The translations under genes and the position numbers were made by a program. A stretch of 64,000 nt of DNA from an uncultured Sulfitobacter sp. (lineage in GTDB: Bacteria; Pseudomonadota; Alphaproteobacteria; Rhodobacterales; Rhodobacteraceae). The notes under the pieces were generated by a model. It was not told where the DNA came from. It made no database searches and saw nothing but the letters and a program-made list of their open reading frames with translations. The stretch covers positions 327,478 to 391,477 of the forward strand of contig NZ_CANMQS010000005.1 in NCBI RefSeq assembly GCF_947500075.1, in the 5' to 3' direction. How positions within the stretch are numbered: the first letter of the stretch is position 1; the number at the start of each line of letters is the position of its first letter. Of the stretch, positions 62,501 to 64,000 are shown in pieces.

Positions 62501-63945
62501 GTAACGGACCGGGTGACAGCTCTGGTATCCACGGTCAGCGCTACAATGCAGACGGCACAAAACTGGGCGCAGAGTTCCGGGTGAATGCGACCAGCCTCGG
62601 ATCAGAGCAAAACGCCACTGTTTCCGAACTCTCGAACGGCGATTTTGCCGTCAGTTGGGAGGTCAATACTGGCAGTACCATTCTGCATGATGTCTACACG
62701 CGTGTGTTCAGTGATGCCCTTGATGGCACAACGAACCAACCCATTGCGGTGACTGCAGATATCCTGACCAACACTACCACCGCAGGGGATCAATACACGC
62801 GTGGGTTTGTGGCCGAGACTGTCGCCGGGCTGACCGGCGGACGGTTCGTGTCTGTCTGGTTTGACGACAACAGCACCGATGGTAGCGGCAGGGGGGTATT
62901 CGGACGCCTGTTCGAAGCGGACGGGACGCCCGTCAGCGTCGGTGGCAGCGCAAATGAATTCCAGATCAACACGGTGACCAGCGGTACGCAGGAGTATGTC
63001 TCTGTTGGAGCGCTCTCCTCGGGTGGGTTTGTCGCGGTCTGGCATGACTATTCGGGTCAGGGCGATGACAACAGTTCTTCGCGCATCGTAGGCCAGCGGT
63101 ACGATGCAAATGGCGCGCGGGTTGGCGGGGAGTTCGAGATCAACACATTCACGCCGAACAATCAGCTTCACCCGAAAGTACAGGGATTCTCCGACGGCGG
63201 GTTTGCCGTGGTCTGGATGAGCTACGGAGTGGACGGGTCCAACAGCTACAGCATCTCTGGTCAACGCTACGATGCGGCGGGTGACAAGGTTGGCACTGAG
63301 TTTTTGGTGGAGAGCGCGGAGTTCTTTGGCAGTGATCTCTATCCTTCGCTTGCGGTCCGCGATGATGACAGTCTTGTGGTGGTCTGGTACGACCAGACAA
63401 CTGATGAGATTGATCAGAAGATCATTGAAAGCGACGACGATGTCCGCCCGATTGCGGATTTCGATCTTGATGAAACGGTAAGCCAGACCGTCGAAAACGT
63501 GGACAACTACGCGGAAGTTGCGGCCACAGCGGACGGGGGGCATGTTGTTGTCTTCTCAGCCTCGAACAGCGGCAATCCGGATGCGTCCGGCTGGGGCGTT
63601 TACCTGCAGCGCTATGACGACACCGGGGCGCGGGTCGGGGATAAAGAACTGGTCAATACGACGACCAATTCAACGCAGCTTCGCCCCTCTGTTGCTGTGC
63701 TTTCTGATGGGTCCTGGGTTGTGGTCTGGGAAGGCAGCGGTCCCGGTGATACCTACGGCATCCACGGTCAGCGCTACAATGCGGATGGCACGAAGCTGGG
63801 TGCGGAATTCCGGGTGAATGCGACCAGTCTCGGATCGGAGCAACAAGCCACTGTTTCCGAGCTTGCGAACGGTGATTTTGCCGTCAGCTGGGAAGTCTGG
63901 ACTGCCAACGTTGGCAATCGGAATGGCCTGCTGCTGGTTTCGTAG
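59524..63945 (+). CDS. Large RTX/cadherin-like secreted protein, 3' end apparently broken
   Basis: This 1473-aa acidic protein has an N-terminal leader of about 75 residues without a signal peptide, then a long RTX block (about 78-475) of GGxGxDxLx nonapeptides such as GGSGNDTLEG and GGDGNDFLGG that bind calcium. Residues ~700-900 hold cadherin-like/VCBS-type repeats (VNDAPTLA, then FSYTPDEGFSGEDTFEFEV). From about 900 there is a 407-residue module of propeller-like repeats (GWGVYLQRYDDTGARVGDEE) starting RPIRDFDLDETVSQTV, followed by a second copy that stops after 152 residues. The tail after WEV has no match to copy one, so the original gene was probably longer and lost its type I secretion signal. 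Confidence 0.88.
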   Translation: MADSNDPTRVGWWDPATFAGENAEGAEGSRYPEFQDDDPTAPNYNDGATERGGQGGEIIDLNQNNAGDNAAGSAGDDAVYGNQRNNRLDAEEGQDFVEGRLGDDLISGGTGDDALFGGNAERNTADGNDWITGDAGCDLIDGENGDDNLFGGSDADIVFGGAGNDVIFGNAADAIDAPDDGGDILLGEGGNDSISGDAGDDLIFGGAQDDHLFGQAGDDSVDGGTGDDRIAGGRGADLLLGGRGDDEIFGDDRDDGPASGDGTPKGGLLDDDADGDCILGGTGDDFLNGGSGNDTLEGQAGQDSLTGGIGDDLLLGGTEDDHLYGGNGCDTLEGGDGNDFLGGNNGADLLLGGLGEDSLKGGSGNDLLFGGADSDQLWGGFNADFLSGEGAADTLRGGSGNDALLGGQSADLLRGNNGADNLFGQQGADRIHGDNGADWLLGAEGNDWMYGGGANDVLIGGEGADRQWGGKGKDVFVFDLLWDGVTFTSQDGDDRIRDFDMSQDNDGIVFRVTNCGPAIGTSAGQVFAALNAAASVNDNGTNTTIAVGGISVRIDGLTGAQARFSSLGQDASPIGGVGINAASTGAIGSYEAIGVSVQDLLFDARLEENADPFSLDLRDLPGFDALSVFDVVDAPVQGSVEIDGQTLTFTTGTDFDGLAQGEFQKVSFSVFGFGAKAQGVTDFDDGASGLRTLWFEIEGVNDAPTLAAGFAAAVEDGPTVDLDLAALGADVDSDDDGASLTYTVSGDPSEGSADIEGTTLTFDPGSAFQDLALDETRDVTVEVTATDRHGATAVNDVVVTVTGTNDDPDATDSLAATNPETEITGQLGAEDPDTADTLTYTLLTGPDRGVVDVTVGGAFSYTPDEGFSGEDTFEFEVSDGKRGTDTGTVTITVAAGQGNVRPIRDFDLDETVSQTVANPDGFVEVAATADGGHLVLSSGNPDTSGWGVYLQRYDDTGARVGDEELVNTTTNSTQLYPSVAVLSDGSWVVVWQGNGPGDSSGIHGQRYNADGTKLGAEFRVNATSLGSEQNATVSELSNGDFAVSWEVNTGSTILHDVYTRVFSDALDGTTNQPIAVTADILTNTTTAGDQYTRGFVAETVAGLTGGRFVSVWFDDNSTDGSGRGVFGRLFEADGTPVSVGGSANEFQINTVTSGTQEYVSVGALSSGGFVAVWHDYSGQGDDNSSSRIVGQRYDANGARVGGEFEINTFTPNNQLHPKVQGFSDGGFAVVWMSYGVDGSNSYSISGQRYDAAGDKVGTEFLVESAEFFGSDLYPSLAVRDDDSLVVVWYDQTTDEIDQKIIESDDDVRPIADFDLDETVSQTVENVDNYAEVAATADGGHVVVFSASNSGNPDASGWGVYLQRYDDTGARVGDKELVNTTTNSTQLRPSVAVLSDGSWVVVWEGSGPGDTYGIHGQRYNADGTKLGAEFRVNATSLGSEQQATVSELANGDFAVSWEVWTANVGNRNGLLLVS
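62221..63896 (+). repeat. Tandem 1221-bp module in the RTX gene, second copy incomplete
   Basis: Copy one starts at 62221 and copy two at 63442, exactly 407 codons later, and both open with GTCCGCCCGAT. Strong nucleotide similarity continues until about 63896, where copy two leaves the alignment just after the GGAAGT matching GGAGGT at 62659-62664. A 6-bp in-frame addition is present early in copy two. Confidence 0.85.
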
Positions 63946-64000
63946 ACGGCAACTTAAGCTTTCATAGCTCGCTCCTCGAATGTGATAGGGCTTAGGTACC
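63897..64000. other. Unrelated sequence after the RTX break, possible end of an inserted element
   Basis: From about 63897 the sequence no longer matches copy one. It begins TCTGGACTGCCAACGTTGGC, containing the palindrome GCCAACGTTGGC, and brings a stop at 63945. It could be the end of an insertion sequence or a rearrangement joint. The window ends before this can be settled. Confidence 0.4.

Overview
The window comes from a high-GC alphaproteobacterium, almost certainly a marine Rhodobacteraceae member of the Roseobacter group. This rests on tightly packed catabolic operons, many TRAP and ABC transporters, choXWV, phnCDE, membrane-bound urate hydroxylase PuuD and a large RTX protein. No rRNA, tRNA, CRISPR array or intact insertion sequence was recognised. 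The species cannot be named from what is visible.

Region by region. 0-3.4 kb: a phosphorelay operon (hybrid histidine kinase cut by the window edge, HPt protein, receiver-nucleotide cyclase). 3.4-7.8 kb, minus strand: phosphonate-type ABC importer phnD-phnC-phnE-phnE plus a HAD hydrolase. 7.8-14.8 kb, minus strand: phosphoglycolate-phosphatase-like HAD, a membrane histidine kinase, a VOC protein, a haem-monooxygenase-like/ChaN-like pair and a ThDP enzyme. 14.9-18.1 kb: choline importer choX-choW-choV, with a foreign-looking 90-aa gene inserted between choW and choV and bounded by a 17-bp direct repeat. 18.2-23.7 kb: DUF2848, LysR, a YcsI/D-glutamate-cyclase-like protein and a TRAP transporter. 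24-34.3 kb: orphan iron-binding protein, LysR, then a 5-oxoprolinase-type operon (pxpA, biotin carrier, biotin carboxylase, pxpB, pxpC) running into an RbsABC-type ABC transporter.

34.4-54.4 kb looks like a glyoxylate/purine block (glcB, then allE, xanthine/urate permease, allA, puuE-uraD fusion, uraH, LysR, puuD) interrupted by a kynurenine island: TRAP transporter, ornithine-cyclodeaminase-like protein, XRE-cupin regulator, amidase, NTF2-like protein, tryptophan 2,3-dioxygenase and kynureninase. About 1.1 kb of decayed, gene-poor DNA lies on each side of the island, and the right flank holds degenerate ~174-bp tandem repeats. Urate breakdown would yield glyoxylate, which malate synthase GlcB could consume.

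54.9-57.6 kb encodes two secreted proteins of unknown role: a 652-aa protein with a faint perforin-like signature and an OmpA-like partner. Then come a saccharopine-dehydrogenase-family oxidoreductase, a transposase remnant, and a 1473-aa RTX/cadherin-like protein whose second copy of a 1221-bp module stops abruptly at unrelated sequence near 63.9 kb.

The points most worth a second look are the choW-choV insertion, the biotin-equipped Pxp operon with its YcsI-like neighbour, the kynurenine island lacking a classical formamidase, the secreted pair at 55-57.6 kb, and the broken RTX gene.
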